Part shown: positions 52,151-61,152 of the stretch, piece by piece
How positions within the stretch are numbered: position 1 is the first letter of the stretch
How the letters are laid out: each line of letters begins with the position of its first letter
Source of the DNA: Lachnospiraceae bacterium UBA3632
Lineage (GTDB): Bacteria; Bacillota; Clostridia; Lachnospirales; Lachnospiraceae
NCBI GenBank assembly: GCA_002373975.1
Contig: DFKZ01000099.1
Coordinates: 27,888 to 91,887, forward strand
Direction: 5' to 3'
DNA: 64,000 bases
Program-made: the position numbers and the translations under genes
Notes under the pieces: generated by a model
Seen by the model: the letters and a program-made list of their open reading frames with translations, nothing else
What the model was told of the DNA's origin: nothing
The model's database searches: none

Positions 52151-52807
52151 ATGGATACAGAAGTATTAAGATCATACCTTCCCTTATTCCGGGAAGCACT
52201 CATATTGACCGTCAGGATCGGGTGGTTCGGGATCGCTCTTGCTTTTGCGATAGGAATTATAACATCGGCCTTGCTACATTTTAAGGTGCCGGTTTTATCA
52301 GCTGTCGCTAAGGTTTATATTGAGCTTTTCAGGAACACACCTCTTCTTGTGCAGCTGTTTTTTATCTACTACGGACTTCCGGTGCTTGGATTTCAGGTGT
52401 CCGCTGAATGGTGCGGGATCGCAGGACTCGGGCTCCTTGGAGGAAGCTACATGGCAGAGACCATACGCAGCGGACTTGATGCGGTTCCGCTTTCACAGAC
52501 CGAGAGCGCGCTGGCGCTCGGAATGAACAAAAGGCAGCTTTTCGGCAGTATAGTACTTCCGCAGGCATTCTCTACAAGCGTACCCGCGCTTGTCGCAAAC
52601 GTTATTTTCCTTTTAAAAGAGACAAGCATGTTTTCGGCGATAAGCCTGATGGACCTGATGTTTACCGCGAAGGATCTGATAGGCCTTTATTACGACACGA
52701 CGGAAGCGCTGTTTCTTCTTGTGATATTTTATGTGATCATGCTTCTGCCTGTATCGATAGCGGGATCTTTCATCGAGAAAAAGGCAAGATTTAGAATATT
52801 CGGATAA
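52151..52807 (+). CDS. Polar amino acid ABC transporter permease (HisM/TcyB type), first
   Basis: The 218-residue protein has five membrane helices with the family motifs YIELFRNTPLLVQLFFIYYGLP and ALALGMNKRQLFGSIVLPQA. It lies five bases after metI and five before a second permease, so the pair probably forms a heterodimer. The substrate is inferred to be cystine or cysteine from the Cys codons of the leader peptide and the neighbouring methionine system. Confidence 0.92.
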   Translation: MDTEVLRSYLPLFREALILTVRIGWFGIALAFAIGIITSALLHFKVPVLSAVAKVYIELFRNTPLLVQLFFIYYGLPVLGFQVSAEWCGIAGLGLLGGSYMAETIRSGLDAVPLSQTESALALGMNKRQLFGSIVLPQAFSTSVPALVANVIFLLKETSMFSAISLMDLMFTAKDLIGLYYDTTEALFLLVIFYVIMLLPVSIAGSFIEKKARFRIFG

Positions 52808-52811
52808 GATT

Positions 52812-53477
52812 ATGGGATTTGAAGTTTTACTTAAAGGGACAAATTTTATAAGGCTCCTTCAGGGACTCTGGGTGGCGCTCAGGATAAGCCTGATCTCGGT
52901 CGGAATAAGCATAGTTCTCGGAATAATCCTCGGAACACTTATGTCGCTGAAAAAACCGGTGATAACCGCTGTTTCGAGAGTCTATCTTGAAATAGTGCGG
53001 ATCATGCCGCAGATGGTACTTTTGTTTATCGTATTTTTCGGATTCTCAAAGGCGATGGGACTGAACCTTCCTGCGGAGGCAAGCGCGATCATAGTATTCT
53101 CTTTCTGGGGCACCGCAGAGATGGGTGACCTCGTAAGAGGATGTCTTATCAGTATTCCGGTGATACAGTATGAGAGCAGTTATGCACTGGGAATGAGCAA
53201 AACGGATACATTCATACACGTGATAATCCCTCAGATAATAAGAAGGCTGATACCGCTTTCGATTAATCTCATAACGAGAATGATAAAGACCACAAGCCTT
53301 GTTATGATGATCGGAATAGTGGAAGTGTTAAAGGTAGGGCAGCAGATAATAGAAGCCAACAGAAAGTCCTCACCACACGCCGCATTTGGCGTGTTTGCCA
53401 CAGTATTTTTACTTTATTTCCTTGCATGCTGGCCCATAAGCCGCCTGTCAAAATATCTTGAAAAACGCTGGAGTTGA
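52812..53477 (+). CDS. Polar amino acid ABC transporter permease (HisM/TcyL type), second
   Basis: The 221-residue permease is related to the preceding one, with motifs VYLEIVRIMPQMVLLFIVFFG and SYALGMSKTDTFIHVIIPQI. The RNTP element of the first partner is replaced by RIMP, so the two are diverged subunits. It abuts the ATPase gene, which starts a few bases after its stop. It should complete the membrane channel for the polar-amino-acid half of the system. Confidence 0.92.
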   Translation: MGFEVLLKGTNFIRLLQGLWVALRISLISVGISIVLGIILGTLMSLKKPVITAVSRVYLEIVRIMPQMVLLFIVFFGFSKAMGLNLPAEASAIIVFSFWGTAEMGDLVRGCLISIPVIQYESSYALGMSKTDTFIHVIIPQIIRRLIPLSINLITRMIKTTSLVMMIGIVEVLKVGQQIIEANRKSSPHAAFGVFATVFLLYFLACWPISRLSKYLEKRWS

Positions 53478-53482
53478 TAAAA

Positions 53483-54235
53483 GTGAGCACAGAAAAAGAA
53501 ATACTTAAAGTTGAACATATATATAAAAAATTCGAAGACCTGAGCGTGCTTGAGGATATAAGCCTTACTGTTCATGAGGGCGAGATCATTGTCATAGTCG
53601 GCCCTTCCGGCTGCGGAAAGAGTACATTTCTTCGCTGCTTAAACGGTCTCGAGGAGACAAGTGAAGGTCATATCTTCCTTGATGGAGAAGCGGTAAACCC
53701 TTTATCTAAAAACATCACCGCTATAAGGCAGAAGATAGGAATGGTCTTTCAGAGCTATGATCTTTTTCCGCACAAGACTATCCTTGAAAACGTGATCATG
53801 GCTCCGGTACTTGTTCAGAAGAGGAAGAAAGATGAAGTAAAGGCTGAGGCATTGAAACTGCTTGAAAGGGTGGGCCTCTCATCTAAGATAAACAACTTCC
53901 CGAGGCAGCTCTCGGGCGGACAGAAACAGCGTGTCGCTATCGTGAGGGCACTTATCATGCACCCTGAAGTACTGCTGTTTGACGAGGTTACTGCGGCTCT
54001 CGACCCCGAGATGGTAAGGGAAGTCCTCGATGTAATGCTCGACCTTGCAAAACAGAAGCGCACCATGCTTATCGTGACCCACGAGATGGCTTTTGCGAGG
54101 GCTGTGGCCGACAGAGTCATTTTCCTCGACGGCGGGCATATAGTCGAAGATTCGGATCCTAAGCAATTCTTCGATTCCCCCAGGACCGAAAGAGCCCGAA
54201 AGTTTCTCAGTACATTCGAATTTGAAGAGAAATAA
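53483..54235 (+). CDS. Polar amino acid ABC transporter ATP-binding protein (GlnQ/TcyC type)
   Basis: The 250-residue ATPase starts at GTG 53483, with GGAG nine bases upstream; a TTG at 53474 is in frame but less likely. Walker A is GPSGCGKSTF, the signature LSGGQKQRVAIVRAL and Walker B VLLFDEVTAALD, followed by IVTHEM. There is no NIL domain, unlike MetN, so it belongs with the two polar-amino-acid permeases. It is the last gene of the cystine/methionine operon. Confidence 0.93.
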   Translation: MSTEKEILKVEHIYKKFEDLSVLEDISLTVHEGEIIVIVGPSGCGKSTFLRCLNGLEETSEGHIFLDGEAVNPLSKNITAIRQKIGMVFQSYDLFPHKTILENVIMAPVLVQKRKKDEVKAEALKLLERVGLSSKINNFPRQLSGGQKQRVAIVRALIMHPEVLLFDEVTAALDPEMVREVLDVMLDLAKQKRTMLIVTHEMAFARAVADRVIFLDGGHIVEDSDPKQFFDSPRTERARKFLSTFEFEEK

Positions 54236-54260
54236 AAAACGAGCGGACAATATCCGCTCG
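54233..54260 (-). terminator. Terminator on the minus strand, possibly bidirectional
   Basis: CGAGCGGA (54240-54247) pairs with TCCGCTCG (54253-54260). Read on the minus strand it is followed by a run of six T residues, so it ends the 54282-54653 gene. On the plus strand the T-run is missing, and it gives at most a weak stop to the uptake operon. Confidence 0.8.
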
Positions 54261-54281
54261 CAGTAAAAATGCAATTTTGAG

Positions 54282-54653
54282 TCAGCTCTTATCCTTCATG
54301 GAAAGGAGCTTGTCGATGATCACATCGATCTCTTTCTGGGAAAGGACAGCCTGATTGCTGTCAATCTCATGAGTGAGCCCAGAAAGATCGTCATATTCCC
54401 TGATGGTGTTGAGTGCATCAATAAGGGAATCGATCTCGGGCTGAGAGAGAGCAACGTTTACATCGGGACGCAGCTCGCTGCTGTCCTTGGCAGTCTCGAG
54501 AGATTCGATAAGATGGTCTATCTGGCTCTGCGTAAGGACCACCTGAGCCCTTAACAGATCCGTTGAAATGCTGGCTTCATCGCCGTAATTCTTTAGTGAA
54601 TGTAATGCTTCTACGAGTGTGTCTATCTCGCGCTGGTCAAGTAATCTGTTCAT
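54282..54653 (-). CDS. Small protein of four FliM/FliN-N-like repeats
   Basis: The 123-residue acidic, soluble protein is built from four copies of a short helix motif: LLDQREIDTLVEAL (from residue 4), VLTQSQIDHLIESL (39), ALSQPEIDSLIDAL (68) and VLSQKEIDVIIDKL (103), spaced by 29-35 residues. The motif LSQxEIDxLL is the one known from the N-terminus of the flagellar switch proteins FliM and FliN, where it binds CheY-phosphate. No other domain is present. It stands alone on the minus strand with its own terminator. It could bind receiver domains at up to four sites; this is inference, and short amphipathic repeats could serve other partners. Confidence 0.75.
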   Translation of the reverse strand: MNRLLDQREIDTLVEALHSLKNYGDEASISTDLLRAQVVLTQSQIDHLIESLETAKDSSELRPDVNVALSQPEIDSLIDALNTIREYDDLSGLTHEIDSNQAVLSQKEIDVIIDKLLSMKDKS

Positions 54654-54794
54654 GGTAACGCCTTAACCTTTCTGTGCAGAATGTAATCTGTTCCTATACA
54701 AAAATATATCCTAAAAACCTTTTGATGTCTATCGGTTTTTGACCTTTATACAACTGTTTTTATGATAAGAAGCTATATCTAAACCGGAAAAAGA

Positions 54795-55499
54795 CTATTT
54801 TTCTTCAATAACGGGCGTATCGCTGAAAATATGCTCGTCTTCAGCCGAAGGGTCTTCCTGGGGATGCTCGGCAAGATAGGCGTCCTCCGCCTTCTTGAAA
54901 GGCTTGTTGTTGAGAACAGCAGCCAGAAGTGCGGGAGCTGAAAAGCAGAAGCATACTATTACAGGGAAGATATAGATGGCAAAATTGGTAAGAAAGATAA
55001 TAAACAGCACGGGAGTAGCCTTCGCGACCATAACCGCAAGTGTGCGGGGAAAATACCTGAAAGAGTAAGCAAAGGCCGACTTGATCGTCCCCGGAACGGT
55101 GTTGGAAAACCTGGCGAGGATGGGGTATACAGCGCAGCCCACAAAAAGGACTACGATAGAGACTGCCAGAAGCCCGCCGAAGACGAATGCGGAGATCTTT
55201 GTGGGATTGGCACCCATCAGGAAGTAGTCAAAGATAACCACCCCGGCAAACACAAGGAAAATGAGCCATATTATCGTGGCCTGTCTGAAATTGTCCTTAA
55301 AGGAATGGAAATACTGCCGTACTATGCTCACTTCCTGGTCGCGGGCTATCTTGAGAGCACAGTAGTGCATGGCGGTAAAGGCCGCTCCGGCGGTTATCAC
55401 CGGAATGCACAGCAGCACCGTAAACAGGTTGATTATTATAAGATCCGCCATTTTGCTCAAAAATCTCATCAGCGGGCTGTCGATCTGGAAAAGCTTCAT
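54795..55499 (-). CDS. DUF624 (YesL-like) membrane protein
   Basis: The 234-residue protein has five to six membrane helices and the YesL pattern: N-terminal FQIDSPLMRFLSKMADLIIINLFTVLLCIPVITAGAA, then AMHYCALKIARDQEVSIVRQYFHSFKDNFRQA. The tail is acidic and cytoplasmic. DUF624 genes are often found with sugar importers of pectin and xylan loci. Here it is monocistronic on the minus strand, next to the uptake operon and far from the xylan genes. Function unknown. Confidence 0.88.
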   Translation of the reverse strand: MKLFQIDSPLMRFLSKMADLIIINLFTVLLCIPVITAGAAFTAMHYCALKIARDQEVSIVRQYFHSFKDNFRQATIIWLIFLVFAGVVIFDYFLMGANPTKISAFVFGGLLAVSIVVLFVGCAVYPILARFSNTVPGTIKSAFAYSFRYFPRTLAVMVAKATPVLFIIFLTNFAIYIFPVIVCFCFSAPALLAAVLNNKPFKKAEDAYLAEHPQEDPSAEDEHIFSDTPVIEEK

Positions 55500-55616
55500 T
55501 TTTCCTCCTTACCGGTACAGTATTGGAATAATAATCCGGATATAGAGAATATAAGATTTTGAGAAGGATTTGTCAAATACTAAGTGGTTTTTGTTATGGA
55601 TTTGTTGCACTTTTAC

Positions 55617-55625
55617 TGATATAAT
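55617..55625 (+). promoter_or_regulatory. Extended -10 promoter upstream of the GNAT gene
   Basis: TGATATAAT is a perfect extended -10 element, 43 bases before the ATG at 55668. A -35 match is poor, as is usual for extended -10 promoters. It probably drives the whole run of plus-strand genes that follows. Confidence 0.5.
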
Positions 55626-55667
55626 TTCAATAAGTATCGGAGAATCCATATGCGAGGAGGACAGGAT

Positions 55668-56948
55668 ATGAACGGACAGGAATTCAAGGAAGCAAAGCTG
55701 CCCACATTGGACGAAATGCTTGGAATAAACAGTGAGAACAGTAAGGATATATATAAAGAGCTAAAGAGCGAATTTGGGGTAAGGGGATTTATTGAGAGCC
55801 ACAGGCAGTCCATGGAGCTGTTGAACGAAATAGAAGCAGAACTTGAGAAATTTCTTATATCCTATGAAAAAAACAAAGAGGATCGTGAACCTGTAGAGAA
55901 GGCATATGCCCTTGAGATAAACATACTTCTGAGCATGGCAAGAAGGTTCCATCCGCTTTCGGATTACGGAAAAGAAATGCTTTCAAGGGCGGTGGAGAGA
56001 AGAAAAGAATTTGAATCGGAGGCAGGTCCCATGATCACAGGGATCACTTCAGACAACATTAATCTTTTCAGGACTGTATTATCATCCGATATTGCGGAAG
56101 ATGTTATTAGCGGAAAGGTTCATGCGATTGGTGCTCTTCGCACCTCAAAGCAAACCGTATACGGGGTCGGAGCGCTGGTATACCACGTCGATGCACTCCC
56201 TTTTGGAGCATATGAGGTGCTCAGAGCCGACTGGCTTTTTGTTAACAAAAAGTTCAGAGAGAGGGGAATTGCTCATCATTTGCTCGGAGAGCTGATCGCA
56301 CAGATGGCAGAGAAGGGTCTGACTGATATGTCGGCTGAGATACCGGCAGACATCCCGGATAAACAGCTTCTGAGTTATATTTTCGGATCATGGCATTTTG
56401 TACAGGATGTACAGATAAGCCCGGATACTGTCATCAGAGCGGGTGATATTGATAGTAAAAGGATAAAGCATGCATTGAAGAATAAAGCTGTATCACTTGA
56501 GAGATTTGATGATGCTACCCGCAACATGATCATAAAAAAAGCGCTCAGGCAGTTTGCATATGCCGGATACCTCTGGGGCATTCCGAATGATTATGCAGAT
56601 GCGAAGCTGTCATTTTACATGAGTGAAGGTTCGGAAATAAAGGCTATGCTCCTGGCGCACAGGATGCCGTCAGGCATTATCAGGGTCGAATGCCCGGGAA
56701 CTGCCCCGAAGGGAGAGAAATACCTGCCTGATCTGATATATACATTCCTTGAAAGAGTTATGGCAGCGGAATCAGAAGATACGGTCATAGCAATATCGGC
56801 AGATGGCGAAGAAACGGGAGAGATAATTAATGATGTATGTCCTGTACAATTGGGACAATACGTAATATCCGGGACACTCTCGGCTCCTTCCGGAGATATC
56901 AATCTTGACAGGAAGGCCATAGAAAAGCTGTTGAATGCGACTGCGTGA
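55668..56948 (+). CDS. GNAT acetyltransferase-like protein, apparently double-domain, with helical N-terminus
   Basis: The protein has 426 residues from the ATG at 55668, preceded by GAGGAGG seven bases away. Residues of about 1-110 are helical and charged. A GNAT domain follows (about 115-240), with strand ADWLFVNKKF and the acetyl-CoA loop RERGIAHHLL, which matches the R/Q-x-x-G-x-G/A motif A. The last 180 residues look like a second, degenerate GNAT without that loop. Two related double-GNAT proteins lie at 62210 and 63146. The 1148-residue protein gene starts 42 bases downstream. The substrate is unknown. Confidence 0.72.
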   Translation: MNGQEFKEAKLPTLDEMLGINSENSKDIYKELKSEFGVRGFIESHRQSMELLNEIEAELEKFLISYEKNKEDREPVEKAYALEINILLSMARRFHPLSDYGKEMLSRAVERRKEFESEAGPMITGITSDNINLFRTVLSSDIAEDVISGKVHAIGALRTSKQTVYGVGALVYHVDALPFGAYEVLRADWLFVNKKFRERGIAHHLLGELIAQMAEKGLTDMSAEIPADIPDKQLLSYIFGSWHFVQDVQISPDTVIRAGDIDSKRIKHALKNKAVSLERFDDATRNMIIKKALRQFAYAGYLWGIPNDYADAKLSFYMSEGSEIKAMLLAHRMPSGIIRVECPGTAPKGEKYLPDLIYTFLERVMAAESEDTVIAISADGEETGEIINDVCPVQLGQYVISGTLSAPSGDINLDRKAIEKLLNATA

Positions 56949-56990
56949 AATAATTCGATGTGAAATAATTCGATAATGAGGTGATCACGT

Positions 56991-59900
56991 ATGGAATTTG
57001 AAAAGCTGGAGCATAAGGAAAAACAGCAAAAGGACCAAAAGAAAATAAATGCTCAGCCGCAGTCTGCGATGATGCATGAAGATGAAAAGGTGCAGCTTGA
57101 AGTATCGCAGGAGATACTCGGCGAGGAAAAAAAAGAGGATCTCATATCGGAAAGCTTCCCGAAGGCTTCCATGAAAGATGATATTGATGAACTGGGCGGA
57201 AAAGCCCCGGCAGGTCCGGCCTATATAGGCATGGAAAAAAGGTTTACGGTAAAGAAGGAAGATGACAGCAAAAAAATGGAAGCTGTCAGGGACGCTCTGG
57301 CCTTCTACCTTGATGAAAAGGAAAAAGGCAGACAGCTGGGTAAAGCTACGGATAACCTCATCAAAGCCTGCGACAAATACTGCTCGGGACGGTTCAGGGC
57401 ATTTAAGTGGGGAAGGGGTAGACAGAGGCTCGAGGAGGTGCTTGCACTGCGTGAGCAGGCTATGCAACAAAGGGAGATCCTCGATCAGAAGTCAGAAGGG
57501 AAGAATTTCCTCATTTATAACAGTTCGGAGGAAGACTATAACGATAAGGTAAATGACGATAAATATGCGAGGCCGAGCACCGGAAGGGTCATTGTTGCGG
57601 GAGTGGCAGCGGCATTCGGAACGCTTTTCGGCAATATTGCGAAGCTTGTCACTTTTCAGCCATTGTGGAGAAGGCGTATCTCATGGACACCCGGTCAATA
57701 TTACCAGGATACGATCGAGCTGCTCGACCGCAAACTCGGAAGAGTGATAAAAGACGGTGATGAAGAGAGAAAGGTATATGATACCCTGACATCGCACAAG
57801 GATAAGCTCAGGAGCAAGACCTTAAGTGAGGAGGAAAGGCTTATCAAAGCCGACCTTGAGATGCTTGAGCGGATCGAAGCAGGTGAAGAGGTCTACGATG
57901 AGGAAGAGCACCTGGACGCCGGATATATGCGTGATCAGGAAAGAATATCCAAGCTGAAGGAGCGCGATGCAAATACCAGAACCGAGATCGAACAGCTGAG
58001 CACTGAAGAGGAAAAGTCCGAATTCCGTCAGAAAATGCAGGAGATCGCACAGAACAATATCCTGGAGGATAAGGAATTTGATGATGTCAGGCTTGACAAA
58101 AGGGACGAAGAGTATAATGAGGAATATCTGGATTCCAGGCTTATTGAATTTGAGGGGATGGACCTGAACACGGTAAGCTTTCTCAATCATGCGGATATGC
58201 TCAGGGATTACAGCGAGAATCGGAAGCTCTTTGAGAAAATCAGATCGACACACTACCAGCTCATGAAAGGTCTGCTTCATGGTTATAAGATAGATGATAA
58301 CAGGCTGATAAAGCTCAGGGCGAAGTTTACCTGTGCCTTTGAAATGCAGCAATACATGATCAAAACAAACGAGATGGTGCTTAAGGGGAAGCTTGATCTT
58401 ACCGGGACAGATGATGAATTGAGGACGGAGATAATAAAAGGTCTGGACAAAACCAGATTTGACAGAATACCCGCAAAGCTCGGGGATACAAGCGTATTTC
58501 TTGCAGAATGTGAGCAAAAGCTGCAAACGGAATACGATAACAGAAAGGATACGATAACCAAGGTTTACGGAGCCCTTGAAAAGGGATCGATGAGAGCAAG
58601 GATCCCATCAGCTATACTCAAAAAAAAGATGGAGTCCTACGAGTCTAATTCCGTCATATATGATTATATGCAAAGGAGAACGGACAGGTTTTGTGAAACG
58701 CCGACATCCCTTATCATAACAACATATAACGAAAGGCACAAGGCAGACCTCAGAGAAATAAGCGGTGATGCAAGATTACATCTTAACTGGGTATACGGAA
58801 AGAAAACAGAGGATGTTATACGTCTGACAAAGCTCTTTCAAGGCCCGGGAGTGGAAGAAACCAAAAAGTACAAAGAAAACGGCTACACGGATAAACAGAT
58901 AAAGGCCATAAAGGCAAAGGGGAGACTTCAGTATTTCAAAGAGATGATAAGGGAACTGAAAGAATTTGATTTTTCATCCTTTGATATCAGGGATATGGCG
59001 AAATTCTATGATGATTATGAGAGGAAATATAAGATCTGCGGCATTTTTGCCAATACCGAAAGTATAGCAGAAGGAATAAAAAATGCGCTGAGTGACATAA
59101 GAGATGCCCGGACAGAGGAAATGATCAAAAAGAATCCGAAATACAAACCTGATCCGAAAGAAAGGCTCACTCTTCCCGAGGATTATTCGGAATTCGGATA
59201 CAACAACCTGGAGGAGCTTGTCAAAGATATGTATGTCACGCAGGCGGTCGGAAATGCCGTTCAGGCAAAGTATGATACCCTTTCGCAGATGAGTTCACGG
59301 GAGTATCTGGCGTACTATTCACTATCAGAGCTTTTTGCCATGGATCAGGCGACACAGAAGCAAGTTGAGGAGAACGCGGAGGAATATCGCGAAGAACTTT
59401 TGGAGAGTGGTGTGAATCTGGAAAAAGACAGATTAGGACTCTGGGTGGAGTCATTCAGACTACATCCCCAGGTAATCAACATGGCCATAAGGACAAGACC
59501 TATTACCAAAAAGCAGGAAAAAGAGGGCGTAAAGCAACAGGTCATGGACGCTAATGTGGATGTTATGGAAATACTCGAGGAGGAAAAAGCATACTACGAC
59601 AGAAGAAAATGCGCGGCGGACAGAACCGGATATGGCCCCCAAAAGCGAAAAGCCGAATCTGAAAAGGGTGAAGCTTTCTATAAAAACATACACAAGTTAT
59701 CTCACAGCAGGGATGCCTTAGTAGAAAAAAGAGCTAAAGAAATAGACGGCGGAGGAAGGTTTTACAGGGTATATTTGTCAGCAATGGCCTATTTTAAGCA
59801 AGATACCGAGGAAAAGACAAATCAAAGGTTAGATGCTTTGTCGGTTCCGACAGAAAAGGCGACAACCGGGCAGAAACAGGCTATGGCAAAGGAACTGGAG

Positions 59901-60437
59901 AGCGCATTTAAGCTTATAATGGATTTCGACCTTAAGGAACTGAATTTCGAGAGATTTACCGACCTGATTGACGGAGCATATGAAAAGACAGCTATGATGA
60001 CCTATTTTTGCATGGATTTTAATCATCTGTTTTCAAAATATGAGGAGCTTATGGACGATCCGGAAAGCGGCACTCTTCTGACCGTGGAGGAATATAAAGA
60101 GGTAAAGGCAAAAAAAGATTTTCTACAGGTATTAAACACGATTTACAATGGAGTAGCGAAAAATGTTTTGGCTGCTCCCGGACATGAGAGCTATGACGGG
60201 ATAAAGCTTCTGTCCCTTACGCAGAGCGAGATGAATGAGAATCTGAAAAATGCCAAAAGTTCGGACCAAAAGATGTATCTCTCAAATGTGTTCGTGACAT
60301 TGAACGCCTTAAGACAGGAGGGCATCTATCCCGGTATAGACATGGAACAGGTATATAAAAGCAGGCGCGTGGCATATTATGACGCTCCGGCAGATGACAG
60401 GACGGTCAGCATCAAGGAAAAGCTTAAGGAGAGGTAG
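56991..60437 (+). CDS. Large (1148-residue) charged helical protein of unknown family
   Basis: I do not recognise this protein. The first 70 residues are very Lys/Glu/Gln-rich. One hydrophobic stretch of about 22 residues (roughly 199-221; GRVIVAGVAAAFGTLFGNI) is followed by WRRR and may touch or cross the membrane. The rest is almost all helix-forming and charged, with coiled-coil-like runs around 260-360 and 760-860, and no enzyme motif was seen. There is no signal peptide. The start has GAGGTGAT just upstream. It sits between a double-GNAT gene and two membrane-protein genes, the first of which starts two bases after its stop, so it belongs to that operon. Confidence 0.8.
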   Translation: MEFEKLEHKEKQQKDQKKINAQPQSAMMHEDEKVQLEVSQEILGEEKKEDLISESFPKASMKDDIDELGGKAPAGPAYIGMEKRFTVKKEDDSKKMEAVRDALAFYLDEKEKGRQLGKATDNLIKACDKYCSGRFRAFKWGRGRQRLEEVLALREQAMQQREILDQKSEGKNFLIYNSSEEDYNDKVNDDKYARPSTGRVIVAGVAAAFGTLFGNIAKLVTFQPLWRRRISWTPGQYYQDTIELLDRKLGRVIKDGDEERKVYDTLTSHKDKLRSKTLSEEERLIKADLEMLERIEAGEEVYDEEEHLDAGYMRDQERISKLKERDANTRTEIEQLSTEEEKSEFRQKMQEIAQNNILEDKEFDDVRLDKRDEEYNEEYLDSRLIEFEGMDLNTVSFLNHADMLRDYSENRKLFEKIRSTHYQLMKGLLHGYKIDDNRLIKLRAKFTCAFEMQQYMIKTNEMVLKGKLDLTGTDDELRTEIIKGLDKTRFDRIPAKLGDTSVFLAECEQKLQTEYDNRKDTITKVYGALEKGSMRARIPSAILKKKMESYESNSVIYDYMQRRTDRFCETPTSLIITTYNERHKADLREISGDARLHLNWVYGKKTEDVIRLTKLFQGPGVEETKKYKENGYTDKQIKAIKAKGRLQYFKEMIRELKEFDFSSFDIRDMAKFYDDYERKYKICGIFANTESIAEGIKNALSDIRDARTEEMIKKNPKYKPDPKERLTLPEDYSEFGYNNLEELVKDMYVTQAVGNAVQAKYDTLSQMSSREYLAYYSLSELFAMDQATQKQVEENAEEYREELLESGVNLEKDRLGLWVESFRLHPQVINMAIRTRPITKKQEKEGVKQQVMDANVDVMEILEEEKAYYDRRKCAADRTGYGPQKRKAESEKGEAFYKNIHKLSHSRDALVEKRAKEIDGGGRFYRVYLSAMAYFKQDTEEKTNQRLDALSVPTEKATTGQKQAMAKELESAFKLIMDFDLKELNFERFTDLIDGAYEKTAMMTYFCMDFNHLFSKYEELMDDPESGTLLTVEEYKEVKAKKDFLQVLNTIYNGVAKNVLAAPGHESYDGIKLLSLTQSEMNENLKNAKSSDQKMYLSNVFVTLNALRQEGIYPGIDMEQVYKSRRVAYYDAPADDRTVSIKEKLKER

Positions 60438-60441
60438 CATT

Positions 60442-61152
60442 ATGTTTACTCTTACGGTTGAGAACATAGCGACACTTTTGGTCGACGGATCGACAATATT
60501 TTTGCTCATCGGAGTCCTCACACAGACGTATATCATGCGAAAAAGGGGAAGGCTCGATGACAGGTTATTCTTTATTCTCATAATCTTAAATATCATAATA
60601 GCGGTGTCGGACATCATAACGTATCTTTCAGACGAAAAGACTTTTTACGGAGCAAGATACTTTAATCTCGGAGGCGTAAGTGTTTTTTACATTGCGCTTG
60701 TGCTTTTGTGTTTGCTCTGGCTGCGCTATTGCATCATAAGGTTTGGAAGAAGGCGTGCAGGAATAAGGATACCTACGGCTGTAATACTCATACCGGGCTT
60801 TATAACAGAGATCATGCTGTTGATAAATCTGTTCACCGGCCTGATCTTCAGCGTGGATGGATCCAATGTATACCATAGGGGTATATTGTTTGTGCCAATG
60901 TTTATCGTGATGGGGCTGTATGTCTTTTCCGGTTTTTATATCATAGCAACATATAAGAGCGCGGATGGTAGAAGGAATATGATACCGGTATGGATATATA
61001 TGCTTCCGCTGGTAGTGGGTATAGTGGTTCCATTTGTTATAGGCGGGATATCGCTTACAAGTATCGGTGTGGCCATGTCGCTTCTGTTTACCCATGCCGG
61101 CAGCGAATCGGAAATAGTTAATACCGTTTTTGGCAAGGAGGGGATCATATGA
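60442..61152 (+). CDS. Multi-pass membrane protein, sensor-like seven-helix domain
   Basis: The protein has 236 residues from the ATG at 60442, with AAGGAGAGG seven bases upstream. About seven membrane helices fill it, like the 7TM input domains that precede GGDEF or histidine kinase domains in Clostridia, but no output domain follows. The stop overlaps the start of the next gene in an ATGA arrangement, so the two are translated together. The neighbour has a similar membrane part and a GGDEF-like tail, so they may form a sensory pair. Confidence 0.7.
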   Translation: MFTLTVENIATLLVDGSTIFLLIGVLTQTYIMRKRGRLDDRLFFILIILNIIIAVSDIITYLSDEKTFYGARYFNLGGVSVFYIALVLLCLLWLRYCIIRFGRRRAGIRIPTAVILIPGFITEIMLLINLFTGLIFSVDGSNVYHRGILFVPMFIVMGLYVFSGFYIIATYKSADGRRNMIPVWIYMLPLVVGIVVPFVIGGISLTSIGVAMSLLFTHAGSESEIVNTVFGKEGII

